In this document: piece by piece, positions 35,280 to 47,057 of the stretch
How the letters are laid out: the number at the start of each line of letters is the position of its first letter
How positions within the stretch are numbered: position 1 is the first letter of the stretch
Source of the DNA: Saccoglossus kowalevskii
Lineage: Eukaryota; Hemichordata; Enteropneusta; Harrimaniidae
DNA: 47,103 bases
Direction of reading: 5' to 3'
Assembly: GCF_000003605.2 (NCBI RefSeq)
Contig: NW_003157234.1
Span: forward strand, 241,416-288,518
Program-made: the position numbers and the translations under genes
The notes under the pieces: generated by a model
The model's input: only the letters and a program-made list of their open reading frames with translations
What the model was told of the DNA's origin: nothing
Database searches by the model: none

Positions 35280-36523
35280 TAAGTAAGATATGTTTATATT
35301 CAATTTAGAATCTATTTAAACACAAACCAAAATTAATGTTGCTTTTAGTGTTTGCCACCATGTAACTGTGCAATGTATGTTCACTTCGCGAAATCAGGAG
35401 AATGTGTAACTGTGCTAACCTGGGGGAGTGCGTGAAATCAATGAATGTAATCTAAAAACTAAACTATAACAACCCAAATAAATAAGTATATCTCGGTGTA
35501 AAACAAAAACTTAAGGTAAACTTTATATTACATGCTTAATTTACAACATACTACATCATCGTCGATATATATAAAGTTGGTACAGCAAAAATTAGTGCAC
35601 TTCAACATTTGAATTGTGACACAATTTATATTTTCAAATAAATAAATAATAATAAAGTGTCCAGACATAATATACACATGCTCGAAGAAAATCATATGAT
35701 TATTCTGAGCATTATTGACAATTATTACTGGAAATACAAAAATAAATCACACGTGTCGTCGACCAGTGTTCATAACATGCACGAACGAGCTGTTTTACCA
35801 CAGATCCTTATTTATACAATATTGTACCGGATGAATCATTGATAAACTTCCAACTATAGTTTTAGTAAATAACCAAATCAAAAACAAACTCTTGCTCGCT
35901 GCTCATGTTGAACTGTCTATTTGTGTGCATCACATCTTCATCTTGTTTTTGACGGAAGAGGTTCGCATTGCACATGCCAACCAAGTCACTGTGAGTGCGC
36001 ATTTACTAAACCCTAAGGAGCGTGTCAGCTTATATTGGCGAGGCGTATTTGCTCAGGCTTGTTGTGAGTTCGAATATCGCATGTTGCGTGTTTATATGTT
36101 CGTAATGTGCATGCAATTACTATTTCGTTGACATACGGCCACGTACTCCCTTGGCGAGTAATATATTTATACTGATAGGCTCATTACTAATGAACTGGGA
36201 ATTAACATGCCCAAACCATTTCCTCATTAATGCTCATTGAAGCGAATTTACAGGTCCATCATCACAATATATCGTGGACTTTCATTTCTACGATTGTAGA
36301 AAATCGTTGAATTGAAATATGTTCAATTGTTGTGTATTCTTTATAAATAAGTTTTCGTTATTTATCAAACTATGATTCTCATAAACGATATAAGACATGA
36401 TTAGTTGTCTGACATTGCTATCGAAAACACTAATGCATCGCATACTCTGAGGATTTGGACATGTTGAATACAATCATATGCATGAATGGTCAATGACGTG
36501 AATGTACATGTAACAGTTATTAC

Positions 36524-36629
36524 CTCGTGTGATGGATACGATCTACAGCCTGTTAGAATTAATCTTCTAAATTCTTCCCAGATATCAGACTGTGCTTCGT
36601 CTATCTCTTCAGTTGTATGCACTATACTA
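36524..36629 (-). CDS. Candidate host exon of unknown protein
   Basis: The minus strand carries a strong acceptor (a T-rich tract of about 25 bases ending CTTTTTAAG, 36630 side), 106 open bases, and a donor GAG|GTAATA (GT at 36523-36522). After one leading base the translation is SIVHTTEEIDEAQSDIWEEF then RRLILTGCRSYPSHE, ending in phase 0. The acidic amphipathic start and mixed composition look more like real protein than the surrounding chance ORFs. No family was recognised. It ends about 70 bases from the start of duplication copy B. If it is real, the gene runs right to left across the window and the large duplication is intronic or flanking. Confidence 0.35.
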
Positions 36630-37354
36630 CTTAAAAAGAAATCAATAAATAAATAACAGATGATAATTGAAACATTTTCCCCAAGAATTGAACACTTTTC
36701 CACAGGTCGTCTACAATAAACAAATGTTCTACTTAGGGGAAATCGGAAAAATGTTCATGAGTTACATATTGAATGTAGTGTCACAAGTCGAGATTACCGA
36801 ACTGTATTATAGTATTGTGGAATGTTTGAATATGTGATTTGACAAAGAAAACTTCAGTGAGTGTATATTGTCTAAATGGTATACTCACAAACGTGCAAAG
36901 TGTAAATGTCATTATTTTATCGTCCATTTAAATCATTCATTTTCATATTTGTTATTAATTCAAATCACTCAATATATGCAACTCAATCTCAGCTTTCATG
37001 GAGTCGTATTTTGAATTTGGATAAATGATGATAGCATTTTTTTGCCAATTTGTCTAGTGCGGGATAGGTATCTCACTTTCTTTTTTATGACAGTGTGGAA
37101 TATATTATATGAAATTAAACACTTAAAATGTAATATCAAAGAGCATTAGACATTTTGATAATGATTCATATATGACATGGCGTACAGGTAGCAGGGTACG
37201 TATCTGTTCACCCTAAATCAATTCTTAGTAATAGGCTTTGTGTATATCTTTAATTTATTTATAAGTGTTTATACATGATTTTTTCTTGTCCAATGTATTT
37301 GCTTAGGGTTTATAATTTGACTTAAATGTTCTATTTAATTAGTTGAATTTCATG

Positions 37355-37545
37355 TTATAGTAATCTTTTCTTGAATGCTTTCTTTTTCACATTGTGTACT
37401 GCTTAGCTCCCCTTATGCTTTTTTTTTCATCGACATTAAACTGTACATTGTTTTAAATTAGTAATACTACAATATACTTTATATGTTAATAATATAAGGC
37501 TGGCATATGAGATCACGCATTTGAAACCATGTGATTTTCTTTGAT
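37355..37545. repeat. Extra segment present only in copy B
   Basis: Copy A runs from TAATCTTAGG into TCTTCTTTTGATTTAG near 1190-1225. Copy B has roughly 170 additional AT-rich bases at the equivalent point. No terminal repeats were obvious, so it is either an insertion in B or a deletion in A. Confidence 0.5.
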
Positions 37546-38983
37546 TTAAGTACAAGATAAACATAATAGTAACCAGTGTGAAAATTATTGCAAGATGTTA
37601 CACTATAATGCGATTGATTTATACTATTTGTAGAAAATACAAAATAATACAACTACAAATATATTTCTAAATACATGTTATACAACTATGGCATTTTATG
37701 AAGTGCATGTATAACACAGTCACTAAATTAGACATTCATCTCCTCAAATGATCAGAGATGGATGTCATCGACGATAGAATCACTTTGTACTTAATTGCAC
37801 CATATTCTCAAATAAGGATTTTGAATAACGTGAATATGGTTATTATTATGTTGATTAAGAACACATTACTTTTATGCTTTAACGCAGAAAACTCATCATA
37901 TTTTCATACACCATATTACTATATCATCATTGGGAATTCGCTACGTAAATGAAGTTAACCAAATCACATGTGAAATCAATTGCAGAAATGCTCGTTCTGA
38001 TTTGATTATACGGCGGCCTAATTTAATTGCCAACGAGGAGATGCATATCACAATAATACACAGAGTTCGCTTTGATTAAACAACATACATTACATAACGA
38101 TAACCTTTTAAACAACATCGGAATAGATGGCTGTCAGTCAAGCCTATTCACTACGCAGATACCACGTTACATGAAAGCAATTCAATTATTACACTAAAAT
38201 TGCTGTACGAAGTCCTGAAGGCAACGAATGATGAAAACAATAATTATATCGATATGGTTTGGACAGATTCGCTGAATGTTCGGAATATTGTTTTACCTAA
38301 AGCGTAATCGATAACATCCAATTTCCAGTTCAATATACATTTGTAAAGACATCACTCAATTAACAATTTAAGTCAATGACATGTGAGATTTTATTTATTG
38401 TTTGTAGTAAATCAGGTTCGTATTTTTGTATATAGTTTTTCTTCACAGTGCCCAGTTATTCAACTACATTTGTGTAAAACAGCAGCTGAATATATTGTTA
38501 ACAATTGTATGTCTCATCTTGATATATGGATATCAAATGTTACGAGAAGGCCCGTTTGCTCGGTCACATATCTATTGTTATACTTGTTAGTATATGAATT
38601 GCAAACAGGGAGAACAAAATAAGCATCGATCTCGTGTTTTTTTGCAATTATTTGCTTCTGTTATACAACACATTCAAGCCTGAAAAAGAACAGTTTTCGA
38701 CGTTGTAGAATCATCATTCCAGTTTACAATAATGCTTGTACAAGATAATTGAAAATACACACTCATGCCTGCATTGATGCAGGCTACTCTTACTTGAACA
38801 GCAAACCAGATTGTATATTTAAGTAGGGGCAAGCGTCCAACCATCATGTATTAGTTTTTGAAGCATGGTAATTTAATCACAAGGTCAATCACAGTTGTCT
38901 TTCATGTTTAAATGCGTACATGGGCTTGCAAAACACCTAATTAGTTCCAGTGTATGCTCTATGTCATATTAGCGTCTGTTTTT

Positions 38984-39167
38984 TGTACTGAATTGTATTA
39001 TATTGAAAAGTTTGGAACTGTTATTTGTTGTCCTCGCATGGTGAAACCCTACCCGCATGCATCGGAACATTGACTTTAAAAGCCTATATGTCCCTGCAAT
39101 AGTAAGTCGAACACAACACAGGTGCAGGTGAGGAAAGTTGGCAAACTAACAACACTAAAGCTTGATT
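38984..39167. other. 184-bp near-invariant island in copy B
   Basis: Differs from 2703-2886 at one position only, and retains the doubled CAGGTG. The flanking parts of the duplication have diverged much more. Confidence 0.75.
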
Positions 39168-40147
39168 CGCCACTACAACAACTAAAATATTTGTTGAAAT
39201 TATACATGTTAAAATGTATTTAAACTGGTATATTCACACGAGATCGAATAATACATTGTTGACTGTCTAATGAAATGTGGTGCTTGTACCAGCATACGTT
39301 TGTAGTCTGATTTGCTCTGCATATCAGAGTATTAATCAATACATTAAAATATTTTTTGCTTTATTAAAACCAAAATATTTCGTATATGTTCCTGACAATT
39401 TGTGATATTTACGGCGTACATATACTCTGATTAATATGTATCAGAAAAGTTCATGTTCATAAAACGAAAACTTATTCAATATTTGATAAATATACAAAGA
39501 ACTACAATAGTTAATTGATCTTACAAAAGATAAGTATATTAAGGTTTCAAATATGCAAATGTTTTATTTAGACTCATATAAATACTATATCATGCAGGAA
39601 TTGAATACATCAGTGTAAATGATCACATGGTTTACTTTTAAAAAAATAAACCAACAAGATTGTTGTTTTTAAATCAATAACAAATGTTAATTGGAAGTGG
39701 TCATTTTGAATTTATGCAAAAGGAGAAAATTGCTCAAAGGTGACATCATATTATGCAGATTCATTAAGCGTACCCCCAAGAATCAAACTTGTGTAAATAA
39801 ACCTCGATTCGTAATACGGAGAATGTTTTACCAGGTTGTCTGACATTTATAAAACCACATTGTTTGGGAACAGTTGGTATGCTATACATGCCACGTAATC
39901 ACACGTATTGGGACTGAACATTAAAGTGATGCTAACAGCGCAACCAATTGTACAGTCTATTCCCTTCCACATTACATAGTCTCACAGGCACGGTATTTTC
40001 ATTTACTCTCATTTTCATAAGTGATTGACTGTAATTTTCCATCGCAACTCATTGATATTGTTGCTGCATGCATTTTGAATGCGAAAAACCTAAAGTAAAC
40101 ATTTTTGGGTAACAGTATTCCTTAGATAGGCAAGGTCGGTATTGAAA

Positions 40148-40258
40148 TAAAATTGATAACACTCAACATGCTCAACAACGTCAAAATTAAAAAAAAGTAA
40201 ATTTCGGGACATAAGCATAGTAAAATCAAAATATAATCCCACAATATTTAGTGCTTTT
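40148..40258. repeat. Second extra segment in copy B
   Basis: Copy A passes from GGTATTGAAATAGAAAATTT straight into the closing block. Copy B has about 105 additional A-rich bases before TGTTTATTGAAATGC. This could be an insertion with an A-rich tail, but no target duplication was confirmed. Confidence 0.45.
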
Positions 40259-40287
40259 GTTTATTGAAATGCATTACGTCAAAACCC

Positions 40288-40699
40288 TAAATGTCGGTCA
40301 AAAGGTAACTATTCTAATTCTAACAGACAACAACAAATTGCTTATTATGTGGAAGGGGCCCATAACGTAGTGAGTGTAATAAATAATCTGAACTACAATA
40401 TCAAGTTCGGGGAGAAGGTCTAGGTCAACCATACTAAATGTGAGAGGGGGTTTGAGAAAATATGGAAAACGATGATGAAATGCATGTTGCAGCAAGTGGA
40501 GTGGCAATTATGATGAGTATGATATTGGTGTGGTCGATAGGGAGAACCTCCTGTAACTGGGAAACATCTCAGGCAAGTAGACATACAAAACAAGTACAGA
40601 TTAGTGAAGAGCCAAATAAACAACAGAAGGTACAGTTATTCGACCTAATAAAGGCGAACCAGCATATCAAAGAGCATATCATGATGAAAAAAGATAATT
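40288..40699 (+). other. Unassigned stretch between copy B and the RNase H remnant
   Basis: Contains the left part of a 91-codon ORF (40462-40737) with EDDDEMHVAA near its start (after MEN) and polar residues after. An alternative frame reads PPVTGKHLRQVDIQNKYRLV, reminiscent of a basic tail after integrase, but this is weak. It may belong to the adjoining gypsy remnant. Confidence 0.3.
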
Positions 40700-41110
40700 A
40701 TATTATTCGCTTCTGTATTGCCTGTACCCCATACTAAGTCGCTCAGACTACTCCCGTTCTCTGTTCATTCAGATACATCAGATGTAGGAGTGGGGGCTGT
40801 TAGATTTCAAAAATCCGATAATACCATGTTTTCCGTCTACTTTGCTGGAAAGTAATATTGCCGAGAGTGAGGAATTATGCCGTCATTGAACGGATTGGAG
40901 TGTTTGGCTATGTTGTTTATTAAGAAATTTCTTAAATATATGATCAGGAGTTCACATTTTATAAATCGCTTGAGTGTATAGAAAGTAACCGAAGTGATAG
41001 TAATCGTATAATGAGATGGTCTTTATACCTACAAATCTACAAATATAAAGTAGAATCCATCAGGAGCCCCAATAATATTGCAGAATATTCCTTAGGCAGC
41101 AGGCAGTAAG
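40700..41110 (+). pseudogene. Ty3/gypsy RNase H remnant
   Basis: Plus-strand frames read FSVHSDTSDVGVGAVRFQKS (from about 40757), then VYFAGK, LPRVRNYAVIER and CLAMLFIKKFLKY in alternating frames. They end with RIMRWSLYLQIYKYKVESIR and NNIAEYS. This is the RNase H domain of a gypsy pol: the catalytic D of the xDASD-like block, the RNY-x-IE-E-CLA block, and the closing RWSL-LQ.Y...I-G..N-AD-LSR block, here AEYSLGSR. Several stops and frameshifts make it dead. No integrase was recognised downstream, and no LTR was identified. Confidence 0.75.
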
Positions 41111-42446
41111 TTGTTTTCCTTAGGTGGAAAAAATGGTCAAGCAATTTCCTAAAGCAGTTATGAGGATGGTTATGAGGTTATGAGGATGAACTGAATGTAA
41201 TTGCTTTTCTATTTTTGCAATCAAAGTTGTATGAACTGAATTGTTGTGTAAATAGGGCAGCTAGGGAAGTAGCTGGATTGGGTCGACGGTACTGACACTC
41301 GACAAGTTCCTGACAAGGCAAACCAGATAACCAAATATTCAGCAGATCGATGAAACTGACTTCTGCAATGCTATTGTATTAGTCCTGGTGAGAGTTTAAT
41401 GAGTTAGGTAATGACATTTTCTTTTGTGTTGGCGGAATTGTTGTGTGCAAAATGTGAGAACTGTAATGCCGTCCAGGTGGAACACGTGTATTGAGGTACA
41501 TTGCTAATCTTCTACTGAAGATTCGCTACGTAAATATTATGTATGCTGAGTTTGCAATAATGATGTTGTTCATGAGATATCACCACGTCTATCTACAGTA
41601 ATTTCACACCGGGTTCGAATAATTAATTACGCGAATATATACCGTTACGTGGGATTGGAAGTTCAACACACTATCTAAGGCTATACCGGAATAGGTGCTG
41701 CAATTACTGCTTGTAGAATTACCCTATTTGGATTGATTGCTGTTTCGTCGCTGTCACGATTATTGTGTGCTAGGGATTAACAGATATGTTTCGCAATTGT
41801 ACCGTCATGTCTTTGTCACGTATATTCGCGTGCTTGAAAGGTGAATCACCGTTATGTGTGATCTCTTCGTCATTGCATTGCAAACTGGGAGTATTGACTT
41901 TTCATACTAGTATTTAATTACAGTCCCGGTTGAATTGTGTATATTATGAATCACATTGCGCACCAATGTTTTGGTTGTTGCTTTCTATTTAACTTATCAT
42001 ATTCAATAAATCATTTCGTAACAGTACATTTTGTTGTGTCAATGATATACAACCATTCTGTATAGTACCTTATCAAATTATGGACTCAATTTTGTAATAT
42101 TTCTGTATACTAATTTTGTATTGTTATACTAAATGTCATGTGCATTTGTATTTATATATACCATGTCTGAATTCCTCTAACAACACTACCTTCACCAAAC
42201 TACAAAAGTCTTTTTCTGTCTACAGGGACCTATACTACAAATATCTGCCCACTTGTGCACGGCAAATGCCTAAATCGCCGACTGTAAGCTTTGGGCACCA
42301 ATTCATAGGTCAAATGAACTGAATATCATACTCACATAATCTGAATACTGCTATTCGTCAAAGGTAGAAGACGTTTAGCACATTTTTCAAAGGACAACAA
42401 ATATGTATATCGACATCTTGCTTCTGAAACGTCGAAACTAATTTAA
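41111..42446. other. Unassigned stretch after the RNase H remnant
   Basis: Slightly less AT-rich than average to about 41950, where retrotransposon tail or LTR sequence would be expected, but no second copy of any part was found in the window. A small tandem GGTTATGAGG doublet lies at 41164-41190. The ORF 42116-42322 is featureless. Confidence 0.35.
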
Positions 42447-42553
42447 AATATACTGATCAAAACCGTCATTCACTTGAAATGATCCAAAGTATATTGACGT
42501 TATCACTGCTTGCATAATAAGATTACAATTCGTGATCGTTGAAGTAGCACTTA
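42447..42553 (+). repeat. Direct repeat pair, copy 1
   Basis: AATATACTGATCAAAACC, then CATTCACTTGAAA, then AGTATATTGACGTTATCACT, then GATCGTTGAAGTAGCACTTA recur at 43611-43709 in the same order, about 1.16 kb away. Between the copies lies the 42670-43098 ORF. Confidence 0.85.
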
Positions 42554-42669
42554 CTAAATTATCCCTTTTTTGATTTGTTTCAGACCCATGAAAATATTAA
42601 CACACATTCTTGGTAGATAACCAAACATAATTCAATATAATTTGAATTAGACGACTACTAAATGCATTT

Positions 42670-43098
42670 TCAATATTTGTATAACAGAATGCGCAATAGC
42701 AGGGTGTAAACAATACCATCCGTATTTTGGCACGCACGCCAATTTTTTATGAACGGGAATGCGAGTCTTCCGCTAACTTGGCTGCCAATAAGGCACACAA
42801 GCGGAAAATGGAAAATTAATACTACTAATTTAATAACTAATAAAACGTAGTGTAACCATACACAAGTAACAGGTGTAATATAAATTAGACACAAGTCGGT
42901 AAAATGAACCACCCATATATATTTCAATAATAACAATAAGGATGAATTTCCTACGTAGGTCAAAAGCGTGATCTCAGTAATACACAGTAACGCTGTTGGC
43001 GAAGTCTGGCCTGTAGCTTTCAAACGACGAGGTCTCGATACATGCAGAGCACAAGAAACAAACCGTAATGTCATGCTACGCTTTTTTGCGCAACACAA
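42670..43098 (-). CDS. Unrecognised 142-codon hydrophobic ORF
   Basis: An open minus-strand frame with a basic start (MCCAKKRSMTLRFVS) and then long hydrophobic stretches (SLLLLLKYIWVVHF and VLLVIKLVVLIFHFPLVCLI) that could span membranes. AT-rich DNA often yields such hydrophobic chance ORFs. It sits between two direct repeats, so it might mark a duplicated or inserted segment. No domain, splice signals or promoter were identified. Confidence 0.15.
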   Translation of the reverse strand: MCCAKKRSMTLRFVSCALHVSRPRRLKATGQTSPTALLCITEITLLTYVGNSSLLLLLKYIWVVHFTDLCLIYITPVTCVWLHYVLLVIKLVVLIFHFPLVCLIGSQVSGRLAFPFIKNWRACQNTDGIVYTLLLRILLYKY

Positions 43099-43610
43099 TT
43101 ATAATTAGTATATTTACGGCTTAGAACCACTGCAGCTATCCTACATCGCTAAGTCCCACATCAATCACTGGGCATGCATTAACTTGAAACATTTGCTAGC
43201 TGCCACGTCGACATGTGCGCTGAACTGCACTGAAAATAGTCTGCAACGCACGGCAATGACCTGGAGCTGGCTGACAATAGACAACTCGGGTTCAAATTTG
43301 TTATGCCCAAGCAAGAACAGATGAATATTAATTTGCAGAGTGTAGAGACAAGACAACGTTAACTAATCTATCTAACTCGGCATTACCACAATACATTACT
43401 GTTACAGCATAGTAAAAAGAATCTCACAACAAAATGGAGACGCATCAGTTTGCATTGCACACAAAATACAACATATATTCAATCAATGAGTCGTGTTTAC
43501 ATCGTGGTTGCACATATTCCTGACAAAATCGTGTTTCAAGTATCAATGTTGTTGTGTCGACTTTAATTTAGTTCATCATTCAATAAAGACATTAAAATGT
43601 CCGCTATGAC

Positions 43611-43709
43611 AATATACTGATCAAAACCTACATTCACTTGAAAAGTATATTAACGTTATCACTGCTTCCATAAAAGGATTCCAATTTTTGATCGTTGAAG
43701 TAGCACTTA
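43611..43709 (+). repeat. Direct repeat pair, copy 2
   Basis: Partner of 42447-42553, with an 8-10 base deletion (ATGATCCAA absent) and a few substitutions. The flanks are unrelated. Confidence 0.85.
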
Positions 43710-46700
43710 GGCATGGTCACTTCCACTCACTTTTAACTGAATAATTTGATATGAACCGACTCCCCTTGTGATAGCTCAGAAGAAAAACAAAACAAATTTG
43801 AGGTAAGTTCCATTTCCTTTTGATAAGAAATTGGAATTAACAATTATCACACTATTTTAATGAATGTCAGAGAATAATTTGTCATTAATTCAATTTCACT
43901 CGGGTGCCATCTTCTTTCCATGAAGCAATGTTCTTTACAATACCCACATTGCACGTGTTTGAAAGCCTAATTTTGGGTTAAACATGCTCAATATACAATA
44001 TAGGCACGCCGCAATTTAATTAATGACGATATGTTTTTAGATCTGCATTCGTCAACAATGGTATTAGTAAAATAGTAAAGGAATTGACACTAATGAGAAA
44101 CCGCCCAATAATTAAGCTAGGAAAACCACCATTTACCCTTTGCAAACTCAGTGTCATAAGCTCCTGGCAGTTTGCATCAATAGACACTAGTATTTTACAT
44201 TCACTCCAACAATGCGAGATCACAGTCACTCGGTGAGACACTCCAATGTGGCAGACAAACAGTAACTTATTTATCTATAGACTATTAGACATCAATACTA
44301 GTTATAACCGCCGTCATCTCACTGAAAACAAGGCAGACACGTTGTTTTCTTCTAAGTGTGTTGTGTTCCCTTCCGTTACATACATCGTGTTCTCTTTACC
44401 AATTACCACGGTTACACGGAACAGGGAAACAGAGAACGGTGGGGTAAACCCTTAGTTTAGAAGCAAACAAAAATCTCTTGGCTACCTCTTGTACAGTGTA
44501 CTTTATCTTTATTTGCTCTGATAAATAAAACTCATTTGTTCATAAAGCGAATCTCTGAATATAGAAATATATACCATATGTTCCAGTTATAACCTTCACC
44601 TTATATAGTTCAGTTACTCTTCAAATAATAGTCGACAAAATTATTCATTTGGTGTATAGCGTATAAGGTAAACAATACGTGACAAATCGCGGCTATCATA
44701 TATATGTATCGAGAGTGATTAATATCAAATATCGCTTAACGCACCATTCCCATCCTGACCATAGCATAATTCGTGTCCCATAATTCATTTTGGCTGAGCC
44801 TCGCAGCTATGATCGTTCTTTTCGAACGCACATTTGTCTCCGCGCCGATATGCAGAAGTAAAGAGCTTTTCGACGAACGACGATTCCACGCGTTGTAAAT
44901 GTGTGATAGGATTAAGTGGATTTTGCAGGGGAAGTAAAATTTATACTTTCCGAAAAAATAACGTAAACAAATTACAAGTTCGCAATGTTGACCTTTAAAA
45001 AAAATATAAAAGTTTTGGCGGCAAGATGATTTCTTTTCAGGGTCATATTGCTTTTTATTTATGAAATGTGTTATTTCTTTAAATATTTCTTTAATGTCAT
45101 TTTTCCTGGCATTACTTTTACAAAAAAAATAACTCCTACTAAGTTTTTATGGTCAATCCCTGATGAAATAAATATCACCGCGCGTAACTATGCGATGCGA
45201 ACAACAAAACGGTCAAAGGGGGTACGTAATATTGAATATTCTAAGTACTTGGCTATATGCGTCCATGCACTGATTTTTAACATTATTCGTTATATGTTAA
45301 AAGGGACAAAGGTGACGGCATTGCATTGATAAATTACAGAATATTCAAAAAGATAAAAGGTGTGTTATGTGATATTTAATATCGACTAATCACAAGCATT
45401 GTATATGGATTGTAAACATCTGTTCGAGACGAGAAAATGATTTAAAAAAAGTCAAGCATGAATAATTGCCGTTACGCTATTCATGGCTCACAGAATATGT
45501 TCAACCATGGCTCTTTCATAAATTATTGTAGTTAAGGAAATGAGGTTATCTAGTGTACACGCCATATTTTATTAGCTACTTTTGACAGACATCTTGTCAA
45601 GATTGAAAGTGTGTTGTTCTTGAGCGGTGCAATCAATGTGCCTTAAAAACATACTGTTTTTAAAATTCAAGTAACTTAGATTGTTGAATTTGTGCAGTGA
45701 CGTATATATTTCACTTTACATCGCAATTCCTAATGTCGAATGTTAACACTTATCAGCTATTGCGCGCGTTTTTGTCCCACTAAACATTTTTTCTACAGCC
45801 CCAGAATAGAGCATATATCGAATATCAAAGGTCAAATTCACCTCAAGGCGGTTTGTTTCTAATATACGTAAGTTTGGAAGTGAATTAGATATTTAACGTA
45901 AAATCACAGTACTGTAAACTGCACAACATTGTGTGTTTTGTGTCAATGTATTCAATGGTACATCCATAAACCGATTGCCACCTCAAAAGCCTTATTCTTT
46001 TAAACCCGTTAATGTGTGAGGGCGCCTGTAGTAACCGTAGCGCCTAAAACAATTGCATAACATCAAATGTTACGTGACACTCTTATAGAAAAATGGAAAT
46101 ACAAATTGTATGTTAAACGTGATTATTTTCACATGAGATAGCTGAACAAACATCAAGTCGATCGACCTTTTATTTGGCACAAGAGTGGCGTTCAATTGAA
46201 CTAAAATGTACATTGTATTGCTAATTTGGTAGCGTTCCTCATAAATTGATCGCTCATCGATTGATCATTCAAACGCTATTTGTACCTTTTCTGCAAGTTA
46301 TATCGTGAAGACTTAGAAATACCGAGTACAATTTGGTGAATTGAATCCTTTGTTTCAATGTGTTATTACTTATAAGTACTTATTTCGGACTCAAATCGTG
46401 TTCTAATAATGGAGAATAAAAGATAGTAATGAGTGTCACTTTGTACACTTCAGTCCCAAGATATGACAATAACTTGCACATGCGTAATTTACATTTCGAT
46501 CGAATATATTCTAGAGAAATAGCAGAAACGAAGGTTCTAATTTTAATTTCATTTATAATTATTTATTTTGCATTTTAAGTATATTTATATGATCAACATC
46601 CATGTATTTTACATTCATCGATTTCCGGGATAGTATTTATTATATAGCTGCAGGCTTTATCGATGAAATTCAATACGATTTCATTTAGTAGATATTAAAC

Positions 46701-46771
46701 ATAAATATTAATTTAACATCGTGAATATTATTACCAAACGCTTCAGCGTGGTATTAAGATTTTGTTTTCAG
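43710..46771. other. Noncoding stretch
   Basis: AT-rich with a slightly GC-richer patch at 44790-44900 (CCGCGCCGATATGCAG, CGACGAACGACGATT). ORFs 44020-44241 (-), 44246-44455 (+) and 45048-45329 (+) have no recognisable features. No RNA gene was found. Confidence 0.4.
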
Positions 46772-47057
46772 GCTTGGGTGGTACCAAGGTGGAAAATGGT
46801 TGCACATATGGGGGGTAATTCCTGGAATTGCAATAGAGAGGGTTCAGGCCGAAATACATATATATAGTGTTTCCATGTTTCGTCTGATATTTCTGTGGTA
46901 TTCTGCTGCTGTAAATAATGCAAGATTTGTTCCGAAATTCAGTGTGTTGTGTGCACTCCAGGGTTATTCGTTTTTTTGCTCAAAACACCCCTATTTTTTA
47001 ATGGCAGAGTCGAATAGTTTCACTCCCACTGGGAAATCTGCATTGTTACTTGAATGA
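46772..47057 (+). CDS. Unrecognised ORF preceded by an acceptor-like site
   Basis: TTTTGTTTTCAG ends at 46771 and is followed by an open frame of about 95 codons to TGA at 47055-47057. It begins (after one base) LGWYQGGKWLHIWGVIPGIA and ends SFTPTGKSALLLE. It could be a 3' exon at the window edge. No family was recognised, and chance is the more likely explanation. Confidence 0.15.

Larger units (their letters stand above)
32805..36523. other. Noncoding stretch with two small tandem duplications
   Basis: Over 3.7 kb of AT-rich DNA has only short ORFs (such as 32843-33046 +, 33638-33826 -, 34266-34469 - with its antisense 34288-34482, and 35892-36131 +). None carries a recognisable domain. 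The tandem units at 34543 and 35222 are listed separately. Confidence 0.4.
36698..40287 (+). repeat. Large direct duplication, copy B
   Basis: Same-orientation partner of 542-3949, about 36.2 kb away. It is longer mainly because of two extra stretches, about 37355-37545 and about 40148-40258, absent from copy A. Sequence before 36698 and after 40287 is unrelated to the flanks of copy A. The ORF at 38383-38622 is not conserved in copy A. Confidence 0.9.

Noticed and set aside
542-40287. The two 3.4-kb blocks as LTRs of one giant element
   Set aside because: There are no TG/CA ends, no primer-binding site or polypurine tract, and the 33 kb between them holds unrelated fragments in both orientations.
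41111-42446. LTR downstream of the RNase H remnant
   Set aside because: The expected position fits, but no second copy, TG/CA boundaries or primer-binding site were found in the window.
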